Shown here in pieces: positions 50,118-58,045 of a stretch of DNA of 64,000 nt; within the stretch, counting starts at the first letter, position 1, and every line of letters starts with the position of its first letter. The DNA comes from Candidatus Flavonifractor merdavium (GTDB lineage: Bacteria; Bacillota; Clostridia; Oscillospirales; Oscillospiraceae): the NCBI GenBank assembly GCA_019119335.1, contig DWXF01000011.1, positions 35,190-99,189 of the forward strand, in the 5' to 3' direction. The notes under the pieces are model-generated. The model was not told the DNA's origin and did not search any database. It saw only the letters and a list, made by a program, of their open reading frames with translations. The position numbers were made by a program, and so were the translations under genes.

Positions 50118-51346
50118 TCCGCACCCTGCGGCGTCGGTTTCTCCTCATCGCCCTGGCCTCCCTCACCGGCACCCTGGCGGTGCTCTGCCTGGTTATCAAC
50201 CTGGGCTACCACGCCATCACCACCCGCCGGGCGGACCAGGTGCTCCAGATGCTCCACCAGAACGCCGGCCAGTTTCCCGAGCCGGAGGCCCAGGCCGACC
50301 CGGGGGCCTTTCCCGGCTTCCAGGTCACCCTGGAGACCCCCTTTGAGACCCGCTATGTGGTGGTGCGCCTCACCGGGCAGCGGGAGGTGGCCGAGGTGGA
50401 TATGGAGCACATCGCCGCTCTGGACCGGGAAAAGGTGATCCAGCAGGTGGAGCAGATTCTGGACGGGGGCAAAAACTCCGGATACAGCGGCTACTACCGC
50501 TACCAGGTCTTTGACGACGGGGAGGAGGGCCAGACCATTGTGGTGCTGGACTGCTTCCTCCAGCTCCAGGCGGCCAACAACGTGCTGCGTCTGACTCTGC
50601 TGGCCTCCCTGGCCTGTATCGCCATCGTCTTTCTGCTGCTGGTCTTTCTCTCCCGGCGGGTGGTGCGGCCCTTTGCGGAAAACCTGGAAAAGCAGCGGCG
50701 GTTTGTCACCGACGCCTCTCACGAGCTCAAGACCCCCCTGGCCATCATCTCTGCCAACACCGGCCTGCTGGAGGCCTCCCTGGGGGAGAACCGCTGGCTG
50801 GCCAGCACCCAGGTGCAGGTGAGCCGGCTGGACCGGCTTATCGGCCATCTGGTGGAGCTGGCCCGCACCGAGGAGACCCTTACCGAGGAGGAGATCCAGC
50901 CGGTGGACCTGAGCGGGGTGGTGGCCGGGCAGATGGAGGACTACCGCCTGCTGGCCCAGACCTCCGGCAAGGAGCTGGAGAGCGACGTGGCCCCCGGCGT
51001 GACCGTCCGGGGGGCGGCGGACAACCTGAAGCGGCTTTGTACCCTCTTATTGGACAACGCAGTAAAATATTGCGACAGCGGCGGGACCATCCGGCTGACC
51101 CTGGCCCAGCGGTGGCGGTGGGCGGTGCTCTCCATCTCTAACCCCTGTGCTGGCCTGGATCCGGCCCAGCTGCCCCGGCTTTTTGACCGCTTTTACCGGG
51201 CGGACGCCTCCCGGTCCCGGGATACCGGGGGCTACGGCATCGGCCTGTCCACTGCCCGGGCCATTGTGGGGCGGCACCGGGGCAGGCTGACGGCCAAAAG
51301 CGAGGACGGCCTGGTGGTCTTTACCGCCCGTCTGCCGTTGACATAG
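50114..51346 (+). CDS. Sensor histidine kinase
   Basis: Membrane kinase of 410 residues. First span about 9-31, extracellular sensor of about 125 residues, second span about 160-179, then DHp with His203 (DASHELKTPLA) and HATPase domain with N box (LLLDNAVKYC) and G2 box (GGYGIGLSTARAIV). No HAMP domain is obvious. Partner of the regulator just upstream. The signal is unknown; neighbours suggest envelope or transport stress. Confidence 0.94.
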   Translation: MIRTLRRRFLLIALASLTGTLAVLCLVINLGYHAITTRRADQVLQMLHQNAGQFPEPEAQADPGAFPGFQVTLETPFETRYVVVRLTGQREVAEVDMEHIAALDREKVIQQVEQILDGGKNSGYSGYYRYQVFDDGEEGQTIVVLDCFLQLQAANNVLRLTLLASLACIAIVFLLLVFLSRRVVRPFAENLEKQRRFVTDASHELKTPLAIISANTGLLEASLGENRWLASTQVQVSRLDRLIGHLVELARTEETLTEEEIQPVDLSGVVAGQMEDYRLLAQTSGKELESDVAPGVTVRGAADNLKRLCTLLLDNAVKYCDSGGTIRLTLAQRWRWAVLSISNPCAGLDPAQLPRLFDRFYRADASRSRDTGGYGIGLSTARAIVGRHRGRLTAKSEDGLVVFTARLPLT

Positions 51347-51390
51347 ATGGTTCCAGGCGGACATTACCGTCTATATGACGTTAATATAAA

Positions 51391-51440
51391 AACCCCCAGA
51401 CGGCTTTTTCCATCCAGCCGTCTGGGGGTCCTTTGGTTTT
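51391..51440 (+). terminator. Terminator after the two-component genes
   Basis: ACCCCCAGACGGCT/AGCCGTCTGGGGGT stem (about 51392-51428), then CCTTTGGTTTTT. Confidence 0.8.
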
Positions 51441-51493
51441 TCAGGCATGACCTGTCCCCGGTTCGCATACCACTGTGGAGAGGGGGTGGGGAC

Positions 51494-52855
51494 ATGACCG
51501 CGCTGGAGCGGCTGGGAAACTGGCTGTGGAATCCCTGGCTGCTGGGGCTGTTTTTGCTCAGCGGCCTGTATTTTTCTATTAGAAGCGGATTTTTTCAGGT
51601 TTTTGGTGTCAAAAAATGGCTGGGAGGCACCGTCGGTCAACTGCTGGGGGGAAAGCAGAAGGGCACCGGCCGGGGTCTGACCCGGTTTCAGGCCATGTCC
51701 ACCGCTCTGGCCTCCACCATCGGCACCGGCTCTATTGCCGGGGTGGCCACCGCCATCTTTTTCGGCGGGCCGGGGGCGGTGTTCTGGATGTGGGTGTCCG
51801 CCTTTCTGGGCATGATGACCAGCTTTGTGGAAAAGACCCTGGCGGTGCGCTGGCGGGAGCGGGGGCGGGACGGGCTGTGGCAGGGAGGGCCCATGTGCTA
51901 TATCGCCCGCGGCCTGGGCAGCCCCTTTCTGGCGGCCTGGTTCTCCCTGAGCTGCGTGGCCGCCTCCCTGGCGGGGGGCAATCTGGTCCAGTCCAACTCC
52001 ATCGCCGCCTCTCTGGAGGCGGCCTTCGGCTGGGACCGGCTGGCAGTGGGCATCGTCACCGCCCTGCTCACCGGGGCGGTGATCCTGGGGGGCATTGGCC
52101 GCATCGGCAAGGTCAGCGAAAAGCTGGTGCCCTGTATGGCCCTGCTGTTTCTGGGGGGCGGGGGGCTGGTGCTGTTCTGCCACCGGGCGGCTTTGCCCGG
52201 GGCGCTGGCGCGGATCGTGACCGGCGCCCTCTGTCCCCAGGCTGTCCTGGGGGGCGGGGCGGGGTACTCCGTGGCCGCCGCTCTCCGCTACGGGGTGGCC
52301 CGGGGTGTGTTTACCAACGAGGCGGGTATGGGCACCTCCGCCATGGCCCACGCCGCCTCCGACGTAGAGAACCCCGCCGAGGAGGGGCTGTGGGGGATGT
52401 TCGAGGTGTTTTTCGCCACCCTGGTGGTGTGTACCGTCACCGCGCTGGTGATCCTTACCTCTGGGGTCTACCAGGAGGAGGCCGCCCTGGCCGCCCTCCG
52501 GGCCGGGACAGTGACCGACAGCATGCTGGGCGCGCCCCTCTCCGCCGCCGCCTTTGCCACCGTCCTGGGGCCCTTTGGGGAGATTCTGCTGGCGGTGTGC
52601 CTGCTGCTCTTCGCCTTTACCTCCCTGTTGGGGTGCAGCTACTACGGGGAGCGGGGGCTGTTCGCCCTCACCGGCACCGACCGCTGGCGGGGGGCGTACC
52701 GGGCGGTCTTTCTGTGCGCCATCGTGTGGAGCAGCACCGCCGACGTGGCGGTGGTGTGGCAGCTGACCGATCTGTTCAACGGCCTGATGGCCCTGCCCAA
52801 TCTGTGCGCCCTGCTGCTGCTCTCCCCCCAGGCCTTTGCGCTGCTGAAACAATAA
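51494..52855 (+). CDS. Sodium/alanine (AGCS) symporter
   Basis: A 453-residue member of the alanine/glycine:cation symporter family with about ten to eleven spans. Signature segments: RGLTRFQAMSTALASTIGTGSIAGVATAI, GAVFWMWVSAFLGMMTSFVEKTLAV, and GVARGVFTNEAGMGTSAMAHAASD. ATG 51494 lies after a GA-rich stretch (GAGAGGGGGTGGGGAC). Monocistronic between two terminators. Confidence 0.94.
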   Translation: MTALERLGNWLWNPWLLGLFLLSGLYFSIRSGFFQVFGVKKWLGGTVGQLLGGKQKGTGRGLTRFQAMSTALASTIGTGSIAGVATAIFFGGPGAVFWMWVSAFLGMMTSFVEKTLAVRWRERGRDGLWQGGPMCYIARGLGSPFLAAWFSLSCVAASLAGGNLVQSNSIAASLEAAFGWDRLAVGIVTALLTGAVILGGIGRIGKVSEKLVPCMALLFLGGGGLVLFCHRAALPGALARIVTGALCPQAVLGGGAGYSVAAALRYGVARGVFTNEAGMGTSAMAHAASDVENPAEEGLWGMFEVFFATLVVCTVTALVILTSGVYQEEAALAALRAGTVTDSMLGAPLSAAAFATVLGPFGEILLAVCLLLFAFTSLLGCSYYGERGLFALTGTDRWRGAYRAVFLCAIVWSSTADVAVVWQLTDLFNGLMALPNLCALLLLSPQAFALLKQ

Positions 52856-52888
52856 AACGGCCCTGCCGCTTATTGCGGCAGGGCCGTT
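52856..52888. terminator. Terminator between AGCS symporter and membrane protein
   Basis: A perfect 14-bp stem (52856-52869 with 52875-52888) with TTATT loop, between convergent genes. Confidence 0.85.
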
Positions 52889-52892
52889 GGCT

Positions 52893-54641
52893 TTATTCGG
52901 TTTCCGGGATTGCGGGACTGGCTGCGGCTGTGGGCTGGGGTTCCGGTACGGGGGCCGGGGCGGCTTCGTCCAGGGTGACGGAGGAGCCGTCCAGAATGGC
53001 GTTGTCCTCGCCTTCCACCGGGGCGGTGTGCTGAATGGTCACCCGGTCGCCCGCGTTGAGGATCACCGCGATGGGATTCTGGGCGGCGGACAGGCTGTAA
53101 TAGGTGTCCTCCCCCTCCAGGCGGATGAAGTAGTAAGAGTTGCCGCTCATAACGGCGGAGCGGATGTCGGCGATCACGCCCTTGGCCTCGGTCTGGGGTA
53201 CGTCCTCGGTCTGGGTGACGCCGCCCTCCCGCAGCATGCGGACATATTCCTGCTCACACTGAGCCACGGTGGTGCCGGTGGCCACGATCTGATACTGGGA
53301 CACGTTGACCATGGCGTACATCTTTACCAGGTTGCTCTGGTCTTTCAGGGGGATAAAATAGGTGGGCTGGCCGTCAATGTTGAGCAGCAGGGGGAAGGTA
53401 GCGGTATACCCCAGGTCCTGCACCTCGCCCTGGGCGGAGCCCTGGGCGGAGCGCTCGGTGGCGCCGGGGGCGGAGTAGAACCTGGTCTCCTTGGTGCGCT
53501 GGTTGGACAGCAAAAAGCCCAGGTTGGACTGGTCGGCGTTGGCGGAGGTGACGCCGGTGTACATATACACGTCGTCGTTGAGGGCAATATAATTGGACCC
53601 GTCGGTGGTCACCGTCACATCCCGCTGGCCGAAGATGGAGTTGATGAAGCCGTTGACCAGGGTGCCGTGGTAGTCGTACTGCTCCATGATGAGCTCGGGG
53701 GTGAACACGTTGTCCACCCAAGTGGGGATGTCGGCCAGCTCGTAGTAGGTGCTCTCTCCGGTGATGGCGTCCACCAGCACCGCGCCCTGGATGTCGGTGC
53801 CGCCGAACAGGCCGATGGTCTTGACGATCCGGGGGGCGATCCACCAGGGGCGGCCCTCCTCGTCGATCTCAAACTGGGGGGTGCCGAACAGGTAGGTGGG
53901 ATAGGAGAAGCGCAGATGCCGGGCGATGTTGCGGTTGAGGGGTTCGGAGAAGGAGTACTTCATTCCCTCGTCGAGGCGCACCACGGTGGCCTCCTGGGTG
54001 ACCATGTCCACAATGACGTAGGCGGGCAGGCCCTGACCCCGGTTGGTGAACCACTTGATGAGGTCGGCGTAAGCGATGGGGGCCACCCGGACGGGCCGGC
54101 CCTGGTAGTTGATCTGGGTGGAGTCAAAGGAGTACTCAAACTGGCTGACCATGTCGCTGAGGGTGCCCATCTGCCGGTCGCCCAGGTACTCGGCGCTGGC
54201 CTGGTCCAGGGTGGGGATCTTGTCGAAGGAGATCTGGCTGATGTCCTGGGCGAACTGGCCGTCCTCCACCGTCAGCAGGTCCCGGTAGGCCCCCGCCCGG
54301 AAGATGGGCATGGAAATGACGGAGCCCACCAGGGCCACCAGGATCACTGCCAGAAACAGGATGCCCACCGGAAGGCATTGGGATTTGATGAAGCGCAGAT
54401 ATTCCGCCGGCCCGCCGCCGGAGGTGACGGCCTGCATCCCGGAGGTGACCAGGGCGCACAGCACGTACACCACGCACAGCACGCCGATGAAGGAGTAAAA
54501 GTCTCCCGACTGGAAGTTGAGCGGGGGCAGAACGATATAAAAGTACAAAAAGCCGACCACGGCGGTGACCGCCAGGTTGACCAGCAGCTTACCCGCCTTG
54601 CTCTTGGGAGCTTTGGGCCGTTTGGGGGATGGATGTTCCAT
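52893..54641 (-). CDS. Uncharacterised membrane protein with large extracytoplasmic domain
   Basis: A 582-residue protein. After a Lys/Pro-rich cytoplasmic tail there are three spans (about residues 22-43, 48-70 and 92-118), then some 430 residues without spans, probably outside, containing GRPVRVAPIAYADLIKWFTNRGQGLPAYVIVDM-like and PTYLFGTPQFEIDEEGRPWW-like blocks and ending in a short OB-like segment and a Pro/Ala tail. No enzyme motif recognised. The aromatic, Asp-rich middle region is evenly conserved-looking, not low complexity. AGGAGAGCATAT precedes the ATG. The frame stays open far upstream, opposite the phosphate transporter gene; that part is not coding. Confidence 0.8.
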   Translation of the reverse strand: MEHPSPKRPKAPKSKAGKLLVNLAVTAVVGFLYFYIVLPPLNFQSGDFYSFIGVLCVVYVLCALVTSGMQAVTSGGGPAEYLRFIKSQCLPVGILFLAVILVALVGSVISMPIFRAGAYRDLLTVEDGQFAQDISQISFDKIPTLDQASAEYLGDRQMGTLSDMVSQFEYSFDSTQINYQGRPVRVAPIAYADLIKWFTNRGQGLPAYVIVDMVTQEATVVRLDEGMKYSFSEPLNRNIARHLRFSYPTYLFGTPQFEIDEEGRPWWIAPRIVKTIGLFGGTDIQGAVLVDAITGESTYYELADIPTWVDNVFTPELIMEQYDYHGTLVNGFINSIFGQRDVTVTTDGSNYIALNDDVYMYTGVTSANADQSNLGFLLSNQRTKETRFYSAPGATERSAQGSAQGEVQDLGYTATFPLLLNIDGQPTYFIPLKDQSNLVKMYAMVNVSQYQIVATGTTVAQCEQEYVRMLREGGVTQTEDVPQTEAKGVIADIRSAVMSGNSYYFIRLEGEDTYYSLSAAQNPIAVILNAGDRVTIQHTAPVEGEDNAILDGSSVTLDEAAPAPVPEPQPTAAASPAIPETE

Positions 54642-54792
54642 ATATGCTCTCCTTTTTTTGCCTTGCGGCTGATTATAGGGTAGTATAGCCCAAAACCGAG
54701 GAAAAGGCAACAAGGAAAACCGGGACGGAGGGAATGGATAAGGTGCACAAAGAAACGGGAGGAAATGATTTGTAAAGTTCTCGTAAAAGCCA

Positions 54793-54821
54793 TTGACGCA
54801 CACCTTTACATTGGGTATACT
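54793..54821 (+). promoter_or_regulatory. Promoter of the Na/Pi cotransporter gene
   Basis: TTGACG, 17 bp, TATACT; 54 bp before the TTG start. No PhoB-like box was seen. Confidence 0.72.
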
Positions 54822-54875
54822 ACTGCTGGAAAATGTAAAAGGGTAGAAAAAAGTGTGTAAAATGAGGGGAATAAA

Positions 54876-56537
54876 TTGGAAGCTATGAGCATTGTTCTGG
54901 GGCTGCTGGGCGGCCTGGCGCTGTTTCTCTACGGCATGCAGATGATGAGCTCCGGTCTGGAGGCCGCCGCCGGCAACCGGATGAAGGGAATTCTGGAGCG
55001 GCTCACCTCCAACCGGTTTTTGGGCGTTCTGGTGGGCGCGGGCATCACCGCTGTCATCCAGTCCTCCTCCGCCACCACCGTCATGGTGGTGGGCTTCGTC
55101 AACTCCGGTATGATGACCCTGCGCCAGGCGGTGTGGATCATCATGGGCGCCAACATCGGCACCACCATCACCGGCCAGCTTATTGCCCTGGATGTGGGGG
55201 TCCTGGCACCCCTGTTTGCCTTCGTGGGTGTGGCCATGGTGGTCTTTCTGAAGAAGCCCCAGATTCACCACTACGGCAACATTCTGGCCGGTCTGGGCGT
55301 GCTGTTTATCGGCATGGAGATGATGAGTTCCTCCATGTCCCCCCTGCGGGAGTGGCCCGCCTTCGTCAATCTGGTCAGTACCTTTTCCAACCCCCTGGTG
55401 GGCATTGTGGCCGGCGCGGCCTTCACCGCGCTGATCCAGTCCTCCTCCGCCTCGGTGGGTATCCTGCAGGCCCTGGCGGTCAGCGGGGTCATCGGGTTGG
55501 ATAATGCGGTGTTCGTCCTGTTCGGCCAGAATATCGGCACCTGTATCACCGCCGTGCTGGCCTCGGTGGGCACCAGCCCCAACGCCAAGCGGGCCACGGT
55601 GATCCACCTCATGTTCAACCTGATCGGTACCGCGCTCTTTACCACAATCTGCATCCTCACCCCCCTGACCCAGTGGATGCAGGAGCTGACCCCGGCCAAT
55701 CCGGCGGCCCAGATCGCCAATATGCACACCCTGTTCAATGTGGTGACCACGCTGCTGCTGCTGCCGCTGGGGACCTGGCTGGTGAAGATCGCCATGAAGC
55801 TCCTGCCCGACCGCAGCGAGAGCGGGGAAGAGGGGATGCATCTGGCCTACCTGGTGCCCGGCCCTGTTCACACCAAGCAGGAGCACCCCATCGGCTTTTC
55901 TGCCATGTATGTCACCCAGCTGCGGCAGGAGCTGAACCGGATGCTGGCCATGGCCAAGGACAATATCATTCTGGGCTTCCAGGCAGTGCTGGACCGGGAC
56001 CCCAAGATGGTACCCCAGGCGGAGGCTACCGAGGAGTATATCGACTACCTGAACAAGGAGATCTCCCAGTACATCTCCAAGGTCATCGTGTTTGAGACCA
56101 ACGAGAAGGATTCCACCGCGGTAAGCGCCTACTTTAAAATCACCGGCAATATTGAGCGCATCGGTGACCACGCCATGAACATCTGTGAGTATACCCAGAT
56201 GATGGCGGAGAAGAATATCCACTTTTCCGAGGAGGCTCAGAAGGAGCTCAAGACCATGGAGACGGTTTGTCTGGAGGCCATGGACCTGCTGGAGCAGGAG
56301 GAGATCCAGACGACGGAGTGGCTCACCAAGGTCTCCGCTCTGGAGCAGCGGATGGATGACATGACGGAGAGCTATCGCCGCCACCAGATGGAGCGGATGA
56401 AGCAGGGAACCTGTTCCGATGAGGCCTGCATCATCTTTTCCGAGCTGCTTACCGACTTCGAGCGTATCGGCGACCACGCCCTGAATATCGCCCAGGAGCG
56501 GGCTGGCATTGATGCGGAGGCTGCCACCAACGGATAA
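54876..56537 (+). CDS. Na/Pi cotransporter family protein with PhoU-like domain
   Basis: A 553-residue NptA-type protein. Two inverted transport repeats each carry a QSSS motif (residues about 62-65 and 188-191), with GGLALFLYGMQMMSSGLE at the start. The C-terminal 200 residues are a PhoU-like helical domain (TGNIERIGDHAMNICEY; FERIGDHALNIAQE). It imports or exports phosphate with sodium. TTG 54876 is preferred since GAGGGG lies six bases upstream; an ATG three codons on is possible. Confidence 0.93.
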   Translation: MEAMSIVLGLLGGLALFLYGMQMMSSGLEAAAGNRMKGILERLTSNRFLGVLVGAGITAVIQSSSATTVMVVGFVNSGMMTLRQAVWIIMGANIGTTITGQLIALDVGVLAPLFAFVGVAMVVFLKKPQIHHYGNILAGLGVLFIGMEMMSSSMSPLREWPAFVNLVSTFSNPLVGIVAGAAFTALIQSSSASVGILQALAVSGVIGLDNAVFVLFGQNIGTCITAVLASVGTSPNAKRATVIHLMFNLIGTALFTTICILTPLTQWMQELTPANPAAQIANMHTLFNVVTTLLLLPLGTWLVKIAMKLLPDRSESGEEGMHLAYLVPGPVHTKQEHPIGFSAMYVTQLRQELNRMLAMAKDNIILGFQAVLDRDPKMVPQAEATEEYIDYLNKEISQYISKVIVFETNEKDSTAVSAYFKITGNIERIGDHAMNICEYTQMMAEKNIHFSEEAQKELKTMETVCLEAMDLLEQEEIQTTEWLTKVSALEQRMDDMTESYRRHQMERMKQGTCSDEACIIFSELLTDFERIGDHALNIAQERAGIDAEAATNG

Positions 56538-56549
56538 GGAACACAAAAG

Positions 56550-56592
56550 AAACGGGCGGTCCGCCGGAATTCCGGCGGACCGCCCGTTTTCA
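56550..56592. terminator. Perfect palindromic terminator
   Basis: A perfect inverted repeat of about 20 bp per arm centred on AATT (56569-56572), with A/T ends; serves the convergent Na/Pi and HD genes. Confidence 0.88.
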
Positions 56593-56601
56593 TATAGCGG
56601 A

Positions 56602-57186
56602 TTACAGCCCGGCGCACTGGGCCTCAATATCGGCCTCCCTGGCCTTCATGGCCTGAAGGGTGCGCTCCAGCAGGTCGTTCAGTTCCCAGCCCAGCAGCTG
56701 GGCGCCCTGGGCGATGGTCTCCCGGGAGCAGCCGGCGGCGAAGCGCTTGTCCTTGTACTTCTTCTTCAGGCTGGACAGCTCCATGTCCTGCACGCTTTTG
56801 GAGGGACGCATCAGAGCGGCCGCCCCGATGAGTCCGGTGAGCTCGTCGGCGGCAAAGAGCACCTTCTCCATCTCATGCTCCGGCTGGGCGTCCCCGCCGG
56901 TCATGCCCCAGCCGTGGCTCACCACGGCGTGGATCAGGGCGGGGTCCAGATCCCGGGCCTCCATGAGCTCCCGCACCTTGACGCAGTGCTCGTCGGGGTA
57001 CTGCTCAAAGTCCAGGTCGTGGAGCAACCCGGCCATGGCCCAGAACTCCGCCTGGTCTCCGTAGCCCAGCTCCCTGGCGTACCAGTCCATCACCGCCTCC
57101 ACCGTAAAGGCGTGGCGGAGATGAAAGGGCTCGTGGTTATATTCCTTCAGCAGGGCGACGGCCTGCTCCCGTGTCAACTGCGTCAT
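56602..57186 (-). CDS. HD-domain hydrolase
   Basis: A 194-residue HDIG-type protein: EPFHLRHAFTVEAVMDWYA, GLLHDLDFEQYPDEHC (the HD pair) and ADELTGLIGAAALMRP (distal Asp). Similar small HD proteins of Clostridia are hydrolases of unknown substrate. ATG 57186 is chosen because GGGAGG stands 10 bases upstream; an ATG three codons earlier is too near that site. Different subtype from the HD protein at 8760-9422. Confidence 0.88.
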   Translation of the reverse strand: MTQLTREQAVALLKEYNHEPFHLRHAFTVEAVMDWYARELGYGDQAEFWAMAGLLHDLDFEQYPDEHCVKVRELMEARDLDPALIHAVVSHGWGMTGGDAQPEHEMEKVLFAADELTGLIGAAALMRPSKSVQDMELSSLKKKYKDKRFAAGCSRETIAQGAQLLGWELNDLLERTLQAMKAREADIEAQCAGL

Positions 57187-57263
57187 AGTCGGCATGCCTC
57201 CCAATTTTATTTTTCTTATCATACCACGTTGGGAAAGAATTTGTAAAGTCAAGCAGGAATCTC

Positions 57264-57292
57264 TTGAAAAGATACGAAAGCCGTAATATACT
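57264..57292 (+). promoter_or_regulatory. Promoter of the AIM24-family gene
   Basis: TTGAAA, 17 bp, TATACT; 33 bp before the GTG start. Confidence 0.72.
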
Positions 57293-57325
57293 ACAAATAC
57301 CCCAAATAATAAGGAGGTCGGTTTT

Positions 57326-58003
57326 GTGCAGTACGAGATCAAGGGCGAGCCCATGCCGGTGGTGGTCTGCCAGCTGGACAGCGGAGAAGCCATGATTACC
57401 GAGCGGGGTTCCATGGTCTGGATGACCCCCAATATGAAGATGGAGACCGGCGCGGGAGGCCTGGGCAAGGCTTTTGGCCGGATGTTCTCCGGAGATTCTA
57501 TTTTCCAGAATACATACACCGCCCAGGGCGGACCGGGCATGATCGCCTTTGCGTCCAGCTTCCCCGGCGCGATCCGGGCAATCCGCATTGATCCGGCCCA
57601 TCCGGTCGTGGTACAGAAGAGCGGCTTCCTGGCCTCTGAGCAGGGAGTGGAGCTGTCCATCTTCTTCCAGAAAAAGCTGGGCTCCGGGTTCTTTGGCGGC
57701 GAGGGCTTTATTATGCAGAAGTTGTCCGGCAACGGCATGGCCTTTGTGGAGCTGGACGGCTCCGTGGTGGAATATGAGCTCCAGGCGGGTCAGAGCATGG
57801 TGGTGGACAGCGGCAACCTGGCCATGATGGACGCCACCTGCACTATGGATATCCAGATGGTAAAGGGCGTGAAAAACGTGCTTTTTGGCGGCGAAGGCCT
57901 GTTCAATACCATGGTGACCGGTCCCGGCCGGATCGTGCTGCAGACCATGCCGGTCAGCAGCGTGGCCGGCGCGCTGGCGCCCTTCCTGCCCACCAGCAAT
58001 TAA
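57326..58003 (+). CDS. AIM24/TIGR00266 family protein
   Basis: A 225-residue protein of the TIGR00266/AIM24 family (double-psi-like beta barrels). Typical blocks: GSMVWMTPNMKMETGAGG, FQNTYTAQGGPGMIAFASSFPG and VVDSGNLAMMDATC. Bacterial function is unknown; mitochondrial AIM24 affects inner membrane structure. GTG start with AAGGAGG 8 bases upstream. Monocistronic. Confidence 0.9.
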   Translation: MQYEIKGEPMPVVVCQLDSGEAMITERGSMVWMTPNMKMETGAGGLGKAFGRMFSGDSIFQNTYTAQGGPGMIAFASSFPGAIRAIRIDPAHPVVVQKSGFLASEQGVELSIFFQKKLGSGFFGGEGFIMQKLSGNGMAFVELDGSVVEYELQAGQSMVVDSGNLAMMDATCTMDIQMVKGVKNVLFGGEGLFNTMVTGPGRIVLQTMPVSSVAGALAPFLPTSN

Positions 58004-58011
58004 TAACATAA

Positions 58012-58041
58012 AAAGGAACGCCAGCGTGCTGGCGTTCCTTT
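58012..58041. terminator. Bidirectional terminator
   Basis: A perfect 14-bp stem AAAGGAACGCCAGC/GCTGGCGTTCCTTT with GT between arms, separating convergent genes. Confidence 0.9.
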
Positions 58042-58045
58042 TCTT

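Noticed and set aside
52893..56627. One continuous minus-strand frame of 1244 codons
   Set aside because: Only the part from ATG 54641 downward has protein-like composition and a ribosome site. The rest is the antisense of the Na/Pi cotransporter, kept open by high GC.
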